Source: Cystobasidiopsis lactophilus (Eukaryota > Basidiomycota > Agaricostilbomycetes > Agaricostilbales > Chionosphaeraceae). Taken from it: a stretch of 64,000 bases of DNA. The position numbers and the translations under genes were made by a program. The DNA is taken from NCBI GenBank assembly GCA_001599975.1, contig BCIO01000002.1, forward strand, positions 2,367,883-2,431,882. Reading direction: 5' to 3'. This document shows, one piece after another, positions 14,722 through 29,603 of the stretch (position 1 is the first letter of the stretch; each line of letters opens with the position of its first letter). The notes under the pieces are model-generated. The model made no database searches. It had not been told where the DNA came from and worked only from the letters and a program-made list of their open reading frames with translations.

Positions 14722-16171
14722 TCACGTGGGCCGCGGTATGTCAACCTCTAGAAAGTCGTGAGCCACGACAGCTTGTTGGCCGGAGCCCCAAGCCTCTGAA
14801 GCCAGCCGTGCAATCTCGCCAATGACGTCCCGCATTCTCGCGCTTGCAGCTGCGTCTTCCAGCGACGACGGCACAGGGTACTTGGCTGAAAGATGGTTGA
14901 GGAGGAGCCGCTTGGCTCGGACAGCTTTGGCGAATTCGCCAGCGACCTTCGCGCGCGTTTGGACTCTTAGCATTTCGGACAAAGTGGCCAGCCAGGCGGA
15001 AGGGCACTCACCTCTGGCGTTGAGTGACCTCTGGACCTTGATTTGCGTCTGAGAGATTGAGGTGTATCGCCTTCCTTCACTTCGTCCGGGATAAAGACGT
15101 TTGTCGCTTCGTGGATCACAAGGTCGGCATCCATGGCCAGCGGGATCATCGCTGTCGCGTCGTAAGTGTCTCCCAGAACTACCAACTTTCTCTGAGACTC
15201 CCGATTGAGCTTGATTCGATGAAAGAAAGGGAAAGTAAGAGTGACGAACCCCAGGCCGGCTGAGTGGTGGCGGCACGAGGAAAGTGCCGTCAGGCATCGG
15301 TATCGGCTTGTTGTCCGCCTTAAGCTTGCTGAGCAACGTGATGGGCTTGCTGATCCCTTGAGCTTTCAGCGCTTCCTCGTTCCTCTTGATCGTTGCCAAT
15401 TGCTCTTGTCCGATCGACGCCGCCGCCCTGTCCTCCTCCAACACGTAACCCAAGCAGGGCACCGTGTGCTGAATTGGTCCCGCTTTGATGCTGAATGGAC
15501 CTTCCTTATCAATGAACCAAAATCCGTCCGGGCCAGGCCGGATGTCCCTAGAACCCTGCAGTTCGCCTTGGACGCGAGGCTCCGAGAGAGAAGAGGCGTC
15601 GCTGGGGAAAAGGATCTCGTGGATTCGAAAAGCGCGGGCTGGCCGAGCATACGTCAAGCTGAGAGTCCACCGCACCAGTTGACGGATACCGGACGGGCCA
15701 TAGATGTCTAGGACGGTATCTTCAATAGCCGTGTCCGGTGGTGCCTCAGCAAAGGCTAAGAGCAATGGGACAATTCCTGAACCCCGTTGAGATGGTGCAG
15801 TGGCTGACAAGGAATGGAAAGGGCTGACCGAAAGTGTGGTCGCCGTGCATGTGGGTGGCAAAAATCTTGCGGATGCTGCCTAGCTTCAGCTTGGACTTCA
15901 TCAGCTGGTGCTGCGTCGCTTCTGCACAGTCAAAGAGCCAAATGGAGCCGTCCAATTGTAGTGCCACTGCAGTCGCTTCTGCGTGTCAGTTCGCGTCAGA
16001 AAGCGAAAGCAATATCCTGACAAGAGCTGGCATTTCTGGAGAGCGAGGGTTTGCCTGCAAGTCCAAAAAGGGCGTTTAAAGGAAGTGAATATCAAACACA
16101 GAGAGCTTAGAGGGAGCCTAACCAGCGCACGTCCCAAGGAAAGTGACTTTTGCGGAAGTGACCAATGCCAT
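14722..16171 (-). CDS. tRNase Z, short type (3' tRNA processing endonuclease)
   Basis: Metallo-beta-lactamase nuclease that removes the 3' trailer from pre-tRNAs. Spliced exons read [46 protein letters not shown] and [20 protein letters not shown]-like sequence, so the zinc motif HxHxDH is THMHGDH. Later come [31 protein letters not shown] (the Asp ligand), [10 protein letters not shown] (HEAT motif), RGHSTPEM and the last His in [11 protein letters not shown]. There is only one metallo-beta-lactamase half and about 400 residues, so it is the short (ELAC1/tRNase Z-S) architecture rather than the long fungal/animal form. No mitochondrial presequence is obvious. Start is the ATG at 16171. The stop lies about 165 bp from the START gene's first codon. 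Confidence 0.88.
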
Positions 16172-17044
16172 TTCTCGCTTGCGCTTGATCGAAGGGCTGA
16201 CCAGGGGCCTCGGGCGCCTCACTGCGAGGTTTCTGAGCGGCTTGAAAGCCAGGATGGTGAGGTCGAGTCGCGGCTGCCAACCAAGAGGCAAAAAAGGTGT
16301 CTTGGATCCCGACGTCGATCTGCCCTTTCGGTCTTGGTGCTCCTGCTGCCTCCTTTGGGTCTCATTTTGTGTGCATTTGCTCTGAGGAAGTTTGATGCGC
16401 TATCCTGCCTATCTTCTTTGCTTGTTTTTCAAGAGAGAAGAGCGCTTCCGTCCGACTGCAGTCGTCTGGTGGCGACGGCAATCATTCTGACGCGGCATGG
16501 TGACCAGAGATGATGTTCAGATCGACTGAGGTTCTAAGAGATGCGGCAAGATTGCTCGACGAGCGAGAACTATCGCCCGGGAGTGGCGCTTGCTTGGCTG
16601 GCCGTCGAGAAACCCAAGGGTGCCTCGACTTGGTGGCATTTACGAAGCAAAGTATGACTGAACAGTACCATCTAAAGAGCGTGCAAGTCTCCATGGTCGT
16701 GCTGGAATAACGCAGTGGTGCGAATGCGTCTCGTAACAAGACCGCTGACGCCAAACTCCCCAGGACCCAGTAGGCCTGGCGCTCTCATTGATGCTGTTGA
16801 TACAATAGTATTCATACTTGACGCTGCGCAGTTGTTTGCAGCCGTGTATCGGACATGTCCTCTCAGGTGGAAATGGGCCAAGGCCGGCTGCCTTGAAGCG
16901 TCGGAGCTCTCCTCTCCCGCTCCTCTCCTCGTCCATACGGCTCGATAGCATTGCAATATACCGCTGCCCGCAGGTGCAGACCGAAGCTCGGCTGGGCTCC
17001 GAGCCACTGACGCCATCCTCCATTTCCGCCAACAACCAACAAAC
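16172..17044. other. Divergent intergenic region
   Basis: About 870 bp between tRNase Z (minus) and the rhodanese (plus). Frames crossing it do not resemble known proteins. It presumably holds both promoters. Confidence 0.4.
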
Positions 17045-17762
17045 ATGAGGCGCGCCTTTGTGATCGCTTCTCGCGGCTTGCCTGCACGCCTTCCTCGCAC
17101 TGTTGCTGCTTCTCCAGTGGCCTTTGCCAGGCGCAGCTTTGTCAACTCGCCCGTCTGGCTCAGGGCCGCTCCCAAAGGCGGCGTCGTCACCTACGAGGAG
17201 CTCAAGCCCTTGACTGAGCAGCCCAACGATGTGCGTCCGTGCCTTGGCCTCTTTTGACTCGCCATTGATAAACGCTGGGGCAACAGGACGTCTTGCTGGT
17301 CGGTGAGTGGCGCACCTAAGCCGAAGCGTCAGTTCTGGATTGACGGTGTGGGTCTTCAAGACGTGCGCGAGCCGGAGGAGGTCATCCAAGGCAGCATCCC
17401 TTCGTCCGTCAACCTGCCCCTGTCCAGCCTGGAGAAATCCATCAGCGCGGACGAGGGCGACTTCACTCGGGCGAACGGCTTCAAGAAGCCGGCTAAGGAC
17501 CAAGCTATTATGTGCGTTGCCCTTCCCGTCTCTTCTCCGTGATTCCAAGGCTCAGAGAAGAGTGACAGTGTGTACTGCAAGACCGGCAAGCGCAGCCAGT
17601 CCGCATTGGAGGCTCTGAACAAGGCCGGCTGGACCAAGTCCGCTGTCTCAATTTGAACCTCGAGTGCCCCCAAATGCTGATCTCAAGGCAAACAGTGTTC
17701 GCAACTACAAGGGTTCCTGGACGGACTGGGCCAACAAGGACAGCCAGGGCGTCTCCACCTAA
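17045..17762 (+). CDS. Mitochondrial rhodanese-like sulfurtransferase
   Basis: Five exons (17045-17230, 17287-17302, 17361-17511, 17569-17637, 17696-17762; 489 nt) give a 162-aa single rhodanese domain. The first ~35 residues (MRRAFVIASRGLPARLPRT) are Arg/Ala/Ser-rich without acids, a typical mitochondrial presequence. The fold then reads VVTYEELKPL, DVLLV-DVREPEEVIQGSIPS (CH2A), VNLPLSSLEKSI and the active-site loop VYCKTGKRSQSA, with the persulfide Cys. It ends NVRNYKGSWTDWANK, as in TSTD1/GlpE-like fungal proteins. Exon 2 is only 16 nt and exon 3 appears to follow an AAG acceptor. Only 74 bp separate it from the convergent Nic96 gene. Sulfur donor and acceptor cannot be told from sequence. 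Confidence 0.88.
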
Positions 17763-17836
17763 GTAAAGCCTTTAAAGCGATGAAAATGTTCGAAAGCACA
17801 ATGCAACTCTGGCTTCGTGGCAATTGCAAATGACCC

Positions 17837-20800
17837 CTAGTGGATGTATACGTCGATGCGACCGAGCTCGCCGTATGTCGCTGCGCTGAGGCGGTATTTG
17901 AGCATCTGCACCGACACATCAGCGTGATCCGGATCAGCGTGGCTGGCGTATAGCTTACGCCGGCAAAGAGCATGAGCGCTCTTGACTTCTTCTTGATCTC
18001 AGCCAATTTCTGGGGGCGGGGTGTAAATCGGATTCCCGGAAGAAAGGATAACGAAGATAAGTGCGCACCTGTTGGCGAGAACCGTCGCCGTACGCCGACG
18101 ACTTGAGCTGGTTGTGGATGGCGTAAAGGATGTTCATGACCATAAGGAAAATGGTATCGAAGTTGCGCGTGATGTTGTCATCTAGGTCTTTGGAGGCCTC
18201 GGCGGCCTGGATCAATTGGCCCATGTCTTGCCCAGCGGCGAAGGGAATCAAATGAGTCGATTGGAAGGTCTGGTCAAACTTCGTCAACTGGGGTATAGAT
18301 TGCGAGGGAAGAAGCGACTCACGACCAAGGCATCGTCCATTCGGCCCTGCTCAAAGAGCGTTGCGGCTTCTTTGAGGAGAATCAGCTTCTGGAGCGTCTC
18401 CCTCTTCTTCTGGTCGAGCCGGGTGCCCTTGCTCTCGTAGTGCTGCATGACGTTCTTTGCCACGCCGAGCACATCTTCACCAGAGGTCGAGGCAGCGGCG
18501 GATTGAGCGAGCGAGTTGCCGAGCTCGGACGAGAGCACGTCGACCACGCCGTTATAGTCTTCGGCCAGGTTATAGAGCAGGATGGAGTCGGTGAACCGAG
18601 ACGCAGGATCGACTGAGCCCACCACCGCCTTGACCAAGCTCTGCACGAAGGGCCGCGCGTTGGCCACGCCCAGCAGCTTTGCGTATCGCACCACGGCGCC
18701 AGGCTGTGCAGCATCATCAGTAACTTATATTCAAAATGAAAGGAGAGAAGCGTCGCGCACCTGTTTTTGCCCCTCTGCATCCAGGGAGCCCAAGAGCGCT
18801 GCGAACGCTTTGCTCTCCCTAAGAAGTTCCTTGACGTAGTCCGCGATGATAGCTTTCTGTTCCAGCTGCAACTTTGGGATGATCACCGGCGCTGCCATGG
18901 GGTCGGCGGAGGAAGAGGCGGCAATGGGTAGTGTCAGGGTGCAGATGTACTGAAGCGCATGCAGAGGGTCGGCCTTGGCAAAGGACCGGTAGTAGCGGTG
19001 GATGAGCCGAGCGAAATTGAGCTGGCACACTTCATAACCAGCAGCATCGGTTGTTGCTGTCACTGTGAGCCACAACCAAGTGCGAATTTAGCAAGCAGCA
19101 AAGGTGACAGACGGCAATCGAACTCACGGAGCTCCAATTCAGACGTCTGAGATTGCTCTGGCACTCGCACTAAGCCATAATATGCCAAAGCGATGGCGAA
19201 ATGCACGGCATCTGTCCGATGTGCCGGCCGACCGTAGAGAAATGCCAACGCCTGCGAGTCCCAGCAGCTCAGCAAGCCGGTCGCGAAAGGCGCGAGAGAA
19301 AAGGGAACGCACCCTCTCAAACTGCCCGCTCATGAGCAGCACCTGGAAGTATAAGCCCGGCCGCTGCCCTTTCGGATCCCAGTGCGCTTCCCCAAACTTG
19401 CGCAGGATGGCGGCAAAGTCCCGTAGCGTGTACTTCTCTTGCGAGCCGGCCACTGCACCCGAGCTACCGCGAGAGTTCGACAGGCTTTCCGCTCCCGGCA
19501 GGTCTTCTCTGACCAGTGCGAGCTGGAGCCAAAGCCAATGCTCCGTCTTGTCCGTCACGCCCGGGATGTTCCTCTTGCCAAGCTCGACCCGGCCAAACAG
19601 CTTGTATAGCGCAATCTTGAAAGGGTCTGCGGACGAGGGCGAGCCGGGAACGGGGGAGAGGTAGCGGATGCGCTGGTTGTACTCGTTCATGAAGCGCTCG
19701 CGGATGGACTTGGTGAGCAGGCCTTTGTTCCTGGGTAATACCCAGGAGGTGAGGTAGGTGATGAAGTTGGGCTCGGCGGCGATCAGCTGGGCTTCGACTT
19801 CCCGAGAGCTGGCCAGTGCTTGCGCTTCTGCGGCGTGGCCGCAGCGGATGAGGAAGAAGAGGCGGGCGTAGAGAGGAGAGCCGCCGACGAGTTCGAGAGT
19901 CGGGTTCCACGCCCCATTTTGGTGGTAGAGAACGGAAACGTAGGCGCGGATCTTGTTGTCCAGCGAGGGCACACCACCCAAATTGGCCGCCTGCGGGTTC
20001 TTGGCCAATGTCGCCTCAACGTGCTTCAAGAATCTGTTCAGTGTAGGCTTTGAGCACAGCGTCGAATTTGTGAGGAACGAAGTAAGAGGACGCACTGTTG
20101 TTGCAAGAACTTTTTGCTGCCGTTCGCAATGTCGGACCTGAGCTGGACGGCAGCCGGCCTGTCTGCTTCCGCGCCTGTTGGCCAGTACGCTGCTGATTTG
20201 GATGCTGGTAGCGAGACGTGCTGTTGGAATCGGCCGTCGGGCGCCACATCGTCCTCGTCCACGATGCACTTGAGCAAGCTGAAGGTGTCCGCCAAGGGGA
20301 GCGCCCTCGAGTCTGTGCTGGACGTCGCTTGCTGGGCAGCATCGGCTAGAAGAGAGATGACGCCGACCGGGGTGTCGGTCACACGGAACTGGTTGATTTT
20401 GGAGAGCGTTTGGTCGTACTTCATCATTTTGGCGTGCATTTGGAGTTCGGAAGGGGCGCCGTTGGCCCCGCCGTAAGATGTGGACACCTCGTACGAAGCG
20501 GGCGTGGCGCCACTGGAGAGGCGGCGGGAGGCAGAGGAGGAGCGAAGGCGAGGGGGAGTGGCGGACGCCGAAGGGCCGTCGACGGCCATGCCAGAGGTGC
20601 TAACCAGCGACGGGTGGTGCCTGGCCAGCTCTTCAAACACCTGGAACTTGTTCTTCTCCCACTCGGCGGCCATGAGCGTGCGCATGGAGGCGTAAAAGTC
20701 CTGCACCGTTTTCCGCCTGCCCTCCTCCACGCAGGCCACCAGCGCCGACTCGTGCGCCTGGCGGGAGAGGAACGCAATGTCGTTGTCGGCGTGCGGCTGG

Positions 20801-21105
20801 AGCGGCGCAAAGGCGGCGGTGGGCTGCAGCTGGTTGAGCGTCCTGGTCAGGCTGGACGGGTCAACGTCGGCGCGGGCGAGCATGTAGTGCGCCTTGGCGA
20901 TGGACTCTTCGGTTTGGATGGGAAACTGCTGCTGCGTCTCTCTCGCCCGCTGCGCGAGCCGCCTGGACTGCTGCTCAATCTGCTCGAGGCCCAAGTCGAT
21001 GGAGGGCAGATCCTGCCGCTGGGTGGACACCAGCTTCTTGCTCTGCTCCAGCAGCGCTGCCAGCGATGGCTTGGGCCCGCTCGCGTCTGACATGGTGTAG
21101 TCCAT
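17837..21105 (-). CDS. NIC96: Nucleoporin Nic96/Nup93
   Basis: Linker scaffold nucleoporin of the inner pore ring. The N-terminal part (MDYTMSDASGPKPSLAALLE, then LGLEQIEQQSRRLAQRARE) is the helical region that in known Nic96 contacts the Nsp1 complex. The alpha-solenoid domain follows: ARPFVQSLVKAVVGSV, TDSILLYNLAEDYNGVVDVL, YYGLVRVPEQS. Near the end come DNITRNFDTIFLMVMNILYAI and, after a splice, MLKYRLSAATYGELGRIDVY with stop TAG at 17837-17839. Length of roughly 900 residues fits the family. The start is the ATG at 21105; the frame stays open upstream but without an ATG. Divergently placed from pyruvate decarboxylase. Confidence 0.9.
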
Positions 21106-21494
21106 GCTTGAGCCTGGCTCGTCGCTTGACGCCAAGCTTGTTGTTGACGGCGCCGGCGAGTCGAGCTCGCTTTCTGCTGGATGCCTCAAATTGTGGTGTG
21201 TTTACCAGTTCCCGCCTGCTGAACACGGCTTGTTAACTCATGCGAGCTTCTCTCCGCCCCGTACCACGCGCATCCAGGCAGGCCGCATCTCCTGCCACTG
21301 GAGTGCGCCTACACGGCATGCCGTCTCTGCCTCCGCACCCGAGCATTTTTCCTCGTTTCGTACTCTTGGACCTGGACGCCCACCTCCTTTTCCCTGCCAT
21401 CGGTTTTTGACTTCATCATCGTTACACACCCCAAATCTCATCGCGTTTTATCTGAAGCATCGCTCCCCAAGCCATCCTGCTATCGCATTTAGAA
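21106..21494. other. Divergent promoter region, Nic96 / pyruvate decarboxylase
   Basis: About 390 bp, pyrimidine-rich toward the pyruvate decarboxylase start (runs such as ctccttttccctgcc near 21,390). No gene seen. Confidence 0.4.
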
Positions 21495-24138
<2,644 letters not shown>

Positions 24139-24339
24139 TTTCCCTCTCTTCTTATTAGATCTCCTGCTGTTTTCGATCCCCTGCCTGTTACGCGCATCCC
24201 CATAAATGTTCCGTATCCAAATGTATTGCCACGATGGACTGCTCCATATAGGACTCGCACGACAAAGTTTCCCAGCCAAGTCACGGGGCAAGCAAGCGAC
24301 TTCCGCTCGCTGCTGAACTCGCTTTAGGCAACAGCCAAC

Positions 24340-25495
<1,156 letters not shown>

Positions 25496-25840
25496 ACGCG
25501 CACCCACGCTACTTAACGTCCACCCACTTTTTTGAACCGCCACGTTACCCAGCCCGCCCTCTCTTCACGTTTTTACTTGTACACCCCTTTCTCTCGCCTC
25601 CGCGCCTCGTCGTTTACTTCTCGCCCTCGCCTTACATCTCGCTCCTCGATGGAATCTCTCCAATACTTTGCAAGAGGGGGGTCTTGGCCACTTGAGTCGG
25701 GCAGATAGCCCACTCCTCCCAGCGCCCTCTCTCGCGCCCTTAATAGCCTTGCTTTGGTGTCTCGCTGATGTTTTGTGTATAAAAGAAGGTTTTCTCTAGC
25801 TCGTCATTGATTCACCCCCCATTTTGCCCTTGAGGCGCTC
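25496..25840. other. Convergent 3' region, Rab / Sec20
   Basis: About 345 bp between two 3' ends. It is C/T-rich for most of its length, consistent with overlapping 3' UTRs. No gene seen. Confidence 0.4.
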
Positions 25841-27801
25841 TTACAATTCATCGTGCCCCTCAACGACGCTCGGCTCTGAGATCGCAGTAGTAGCAGACTC
25901 CTCTGCTTCTGACGACCCGAACAAGGGCTCCCACGCTTTTGAGACGGCGGCGTCCAGCTGCTCGTCCAACGCCGCTTCGGACGAGATGGTGTGGAGCAAA
26001 GCCTCTTGGAGAGCGGCGGCCTTGTCGACCGCGGTGAACAGGCCATCCTCGTCCATCAGCAAGGCGTCTGCGGCCGGCGGTGGTGCTGGTTCTTCAGTCG
26101 TTTCAGACTGTTCCACCTCCAGGGTCGTCGGCGAGGCTTCCTCCGCCTCTTCCGCGTCTTCCCACTCCTCGTTCTCATCATCGTCGCTGTCGTCATCCAC
26201 CGATTCTACTGTCGGCGCGGCAGAGCTCTCGGGAGTTGGCTCAGCCTCTTCGGTGGCGGCGGGAGTAGGCTCGTTTTCTTCCTCGGCTGGCACAGGCTCC
26301 GGCTCTTCGATGGGAGTAGGCGGCTCCGTCGCTTCAGAAGTAGGAGCTGGCTCTTCAGTGGGAGTGGAAGGTGTCGGGGTCGGTTCTGAGTGCGGCGAAG
26401 AGTAGACCTCGGCGAGCGTCTCCAGATCGGCCACGTCGCCTTCGTCGTCCATGAACATCGCGCCACCCAGCGTCGGGCGCGCATAGATGTCCTCCAGGTC
26501 GTCCTCGTCCTCGTCATCCTCTTCTGTCACTGGCACTTTGGTCCAGATGCGGTTGCGCGTCAAAGGGACAGTGTTGTCTGAGGCCGGCTCCGCTGGCGAC
26601 GCTGTCTCTTCAGCGGATGCTGTAGTCGGTTCAGCTTCTGAAATCGGCGTCAGGCTCGAGTACACGGTTTCTATCAAAGAGGACGTGGGTGTCGGTTCCT
26701 CGGAAGAGGTCGTTTGCTCTTCAAATTCGGAAGAGCTGGCCACGGTCGGGGTGGAAGGGCTGGGGCGAGAGGTGGTGGAAACGGACACTGCGGCAGCAAC
26801 TGAGGACGCGGCCGCCGTTACAGCCGGTGATAGCGTCTTGGCCATGCTGGTGATGGTGTTCTCCACGGCTGAGGAGACAGCGGCCGCTCGTTTGGGAAAT
26901 AGCCTCGCGGCCAGTCCGACGAATTTGAGGCCCCTGTCCACAATGCGCCGCTTCATGATGAAAGCGCAGACTAGGCCAAAGAATACGAGTGCAGCTAGAA
27001 TGAGGACGCGGTCGAGGAAGTCGGCGCGCTCGAGGGAGGTGATGAGCGCTTTCGAGGTGTTCAACAGCACGGAGAAGGTCGAGTATTGATCCCCCGTCAT
27101 TCGCAGGGTCGCCGACGATTGCTCTGCAGGGAAACCATCTTCGTCACAAGAGAGTCTTTCACAGTAACAAAGAAGCCCACCTAGCATTTGATTGGAGAGC
27201 ATGGACCGGTCAAGCTCCTGTTGCATGAGCTGCATTGTCCGCCTGAGGCCTTCGGTCACCTCTGACGTGGCGCTCATTAATTCGTCATCTCTATGAGACA
27301 CGCACTGAGCAACGCGAGGGGCAATTGAGGAAAACACCGCACCCGCTCTCAGCCAGCGCTTTGCTCGAAGCTGTCGTCGCCGTTCCCTTGCCCTGCGTTC
27401 TGAAGAGGTCGGCCCGCCTCGCCGACGCCGATTGCGAATCCAGTTTTCTCTTGGAGGCCAACGCTGCCTCTCGAAACTGCCCGCGCACGCGCGAGAGCTC
27501 GCCTTTGAGGGCCGACAGCTGGTCCAGTGCCTCTAGCCTGGCCGGCTCGGTCGCTTCATCTTCAGCCTGGATTTCTAGCTCCTGTAAAATGGAATCTTTG
27601 AGCTCTGTTCAAGGTGTTGTAATGAAGCAGAAGCCTAACCTCAAGGTCCCTTTCGACGGCCGCGAAGTCCTCTTTGATCCGCCCGAGCCAGTCGTTCTGC
27701 TCGTCCGAAGAGTTGCATGCTTTGAGTCCCGGTATCTGGTGTGTCTTGATGTCCTCGAGACGCCGCCCAATCGTGTTCTTTAGGCGATTTGTAGATGACA
27801 T
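25841..27801 (-). CDS. SEC20: Sec20-family ER SNARE with long acidic lumenal tail and HDEL
   Basis: SNARE of Golgi-to-ER retrograde fusion (Ufe1-Sec20-Use1 complex). The N-terminal exon starts MSSTNRLKNTIGRRLEDIK and is helical. A middle exon holds ALDQLSALKGELSRVRGQFR and many Arg/Lys/Ser. The SNARE helix and anchor are ELMSATSEVTEGLRRTMQLM, SSATLRMTGDQYSTFSVLL, ALITSLERADFLDRVLILA and ALVFFGLVCAFIMKRRI. After the membrane segment about 320 residues rich in Thr, Pro, Ser and Glu follow, with many EEP/PTP units and an acidic stretch VDDDSDDDENEEWED. The last four residues are HDEL, the ER-retrieval signal also found at the end of yeast Sec20. The start ATG is at 27801. Confidence 0.9.
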
Positions 27802-28258
27802 TTGGCTAGTTGGGCTCAAGCCTCTCAAGGGTCAATTCTCGGAACACGACCTTGGTTCAGTGATGGCAAACTCGCGGTGCATCAGAAGCTGTAATACAAA
27901 TCAGAGAGAGAGGAAGGTACGGCCTATTAAACAACAGGAGAGCATGAAACAAAGCTGTAGAGGCTGCATATCTGCCAGAGACCTATCAAATGTCACCCGA
28001 TGGGCGCGGAACAAGTCTTGCGCCATGCAATAACGAGTCTCTTGAAGAACCACGGACAGAGGTATAGGACGAAAGTTGAGACGAAGAAAGTCGAACAAGG
28101 GAGACAGCGGGAGAAACTGAGATGGCGCATCGATGGATGGAATGTGATAGGCGCACGATGCTGGGAAAAGATATTATGAACGACGAAAAGTAGAATGCAG
28201 GTTGCGAGTGGCGGAGAGCGCGCTTGAGGTGGTGTGTATCGTGTGTTCCAGTTGGTGT
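27802..28258. other. Intergenic, upstream of Sec20
   Basis: About 457 bp between the unknown gene's 3' end and the Sec20 start, both minus strand. A further exon of the upstream gene cannot be excluded, but none is convincing. Confidence 0.35.
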
Positions 28259-29295
28259 TTAGAACTCGTAATCCCTGCCCAGTCCATGTTTCGGTCAACA
28301 CCCATTCGTCAATGTGATTGCGAAGGCACGTACCTGAGATGGGCGGGGCCCTCGCGAACCCTGCCGCCCGAACGACGACTGGCAGCCGAATTGGGCTCCT
28401 CGTCGCCGTCGCCGTCCGTGGTCGCGCCACCCGCCGACATGGGGCTGGCCAAGCGCGACCTCCTGGTGGAGGCACCTCCATTGCCACCGGCTGTGAGGCG
28501 TCCGTTACCGCTGGAGGAAGATGAAGAGGGGTTGGGCAAGGTGATTTCAAACTCTTTGGCGAGCGGCGAGGAAGGGGCCGCGACGCCGATCGAGGACGCC
28601 CGCTTGAGGTGAGCAGCGGTGGCACCGTTGCCGTTGTTGACCTTTCGGCGCTTGCTGGCGGGACCTTTGGTGACTCCGCCAGCGCCGTCCTCGGGGTCCG
28701 AAAAGGAAGCGGATTGCTGGACGGTGATGATGCTCATCGCCTGAGTGGAGGCAGCACGCTTCATGCGCTTGGCCGTGGCGGCGGGCGCGGCGAGGGAGAG
28801 CTCCGAGGGGGGAGCCTTGCGTTTTGTTTGAATTTCGGCGGACGGCTTGGCTGGGCTCGAGCCGGGCGTAGGAGGGTCGACGAGCAGGGCGGGCTGCAGA
28901 TTGGGCGACACCTTCTTGGACGCACCAGCGCCTTTGGGCCAGCGGCCCTTGCCCTTGGGTTTAACGGCCGCGGGTGCGTCGGCGTCAGCAGCAAGGGTGG
29001 AGGTGATTGCTTGGGCAGCAGAGGCGGACGCGGACCGACGGGGCACGGCAGGTGCGGGGTGGTAGACGATGGTTGTGTGCTTGATGGGCACCCAGCCAGG
29101 CGACGCGGGCTTGGGCGGAGTGGTGGGCGACAGCGGAGGGAGCTTGCCGCCCAAAGCTCGGTCGTTAATGAGCGCGGACGTAGTGAGCGCGGCGGCGATG
29201 GTGAGCAGCTGGGCCTTGATCTGCAGCGGCGCAGTGTCCGACACAGGCGAGCGCACGGCGATGCCCTTGCGCTTGGAGACCCTTGCCGTCGCCAT
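28259..29295 (-). CDS. Unknown basic Ser/Ala/Pro-rich, probably nuclear protein
   Basis: A single long exon from ATG 29295 encodes about 320 residues, then a gtacgt donor; the best acceptor I find gives a short last exon ending RDYEF and a stop at 28259-28261. The N-terminus begins MATARVSKRKGIAVRSPVSD, then an Ala/Leu-rich helix (IKAQLLTIAAALTTSALIND), then LPPLSPTTPPKPASPGWVPI and KHTTIVYHPAPAVP. The rest is low complexity with several basic clusters (TKRKAPP, KRMKRAAS, SKRRKVNNG) that look like nuclear localisation signals. It ends near SAASRRSGGRVREGPAHLR. I recognise no domain. The coding call rests on the length of the open frame and amino-acid composition; a chromatin-linked role is only a guess. 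Confidence 0.6.
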
Positions 29296-29603
29296 CCTTG
29301 TGTCAAAGATTTTCTGGGTCTGTGTGCGCCAGTTGGGCGTGAGCAGGGCCTTGGGGATGCGTCTGCTAAGGCTTACAGGTGGTTAGGTAGGGCGGACAAC
29401 GGGAGGATCCTATTGTCTGATGGAGGGACAATTCCAAGTCTTGTGCTCAGCTGGCGACAAAAAGATCAGTCGCGATGCGCGCTTCCGGCGCGTCTTCTTT
29501 CTCAAGATTCTCGGTGTCGATTAACAGTGGAGCTCTTTTGTCTAGCATCAGCTACTAGCTACCACAGTCTAGATTATGAGCAAAGAGATCAACAAGGGCC
29601 ACT

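Noticed and set aside
16640-17548. 302-codon minus-strand open frame
   Set aside because: It runs antisense to the rhodanese gene, which has full domain support. The composition is not protein-like and no motif is seen.
20410-21090. 226-codon plus-strand open frame
   Set aside because: It is a shadow of the Nic96 coding sequence on the other strand, produced by GC-rich codons.
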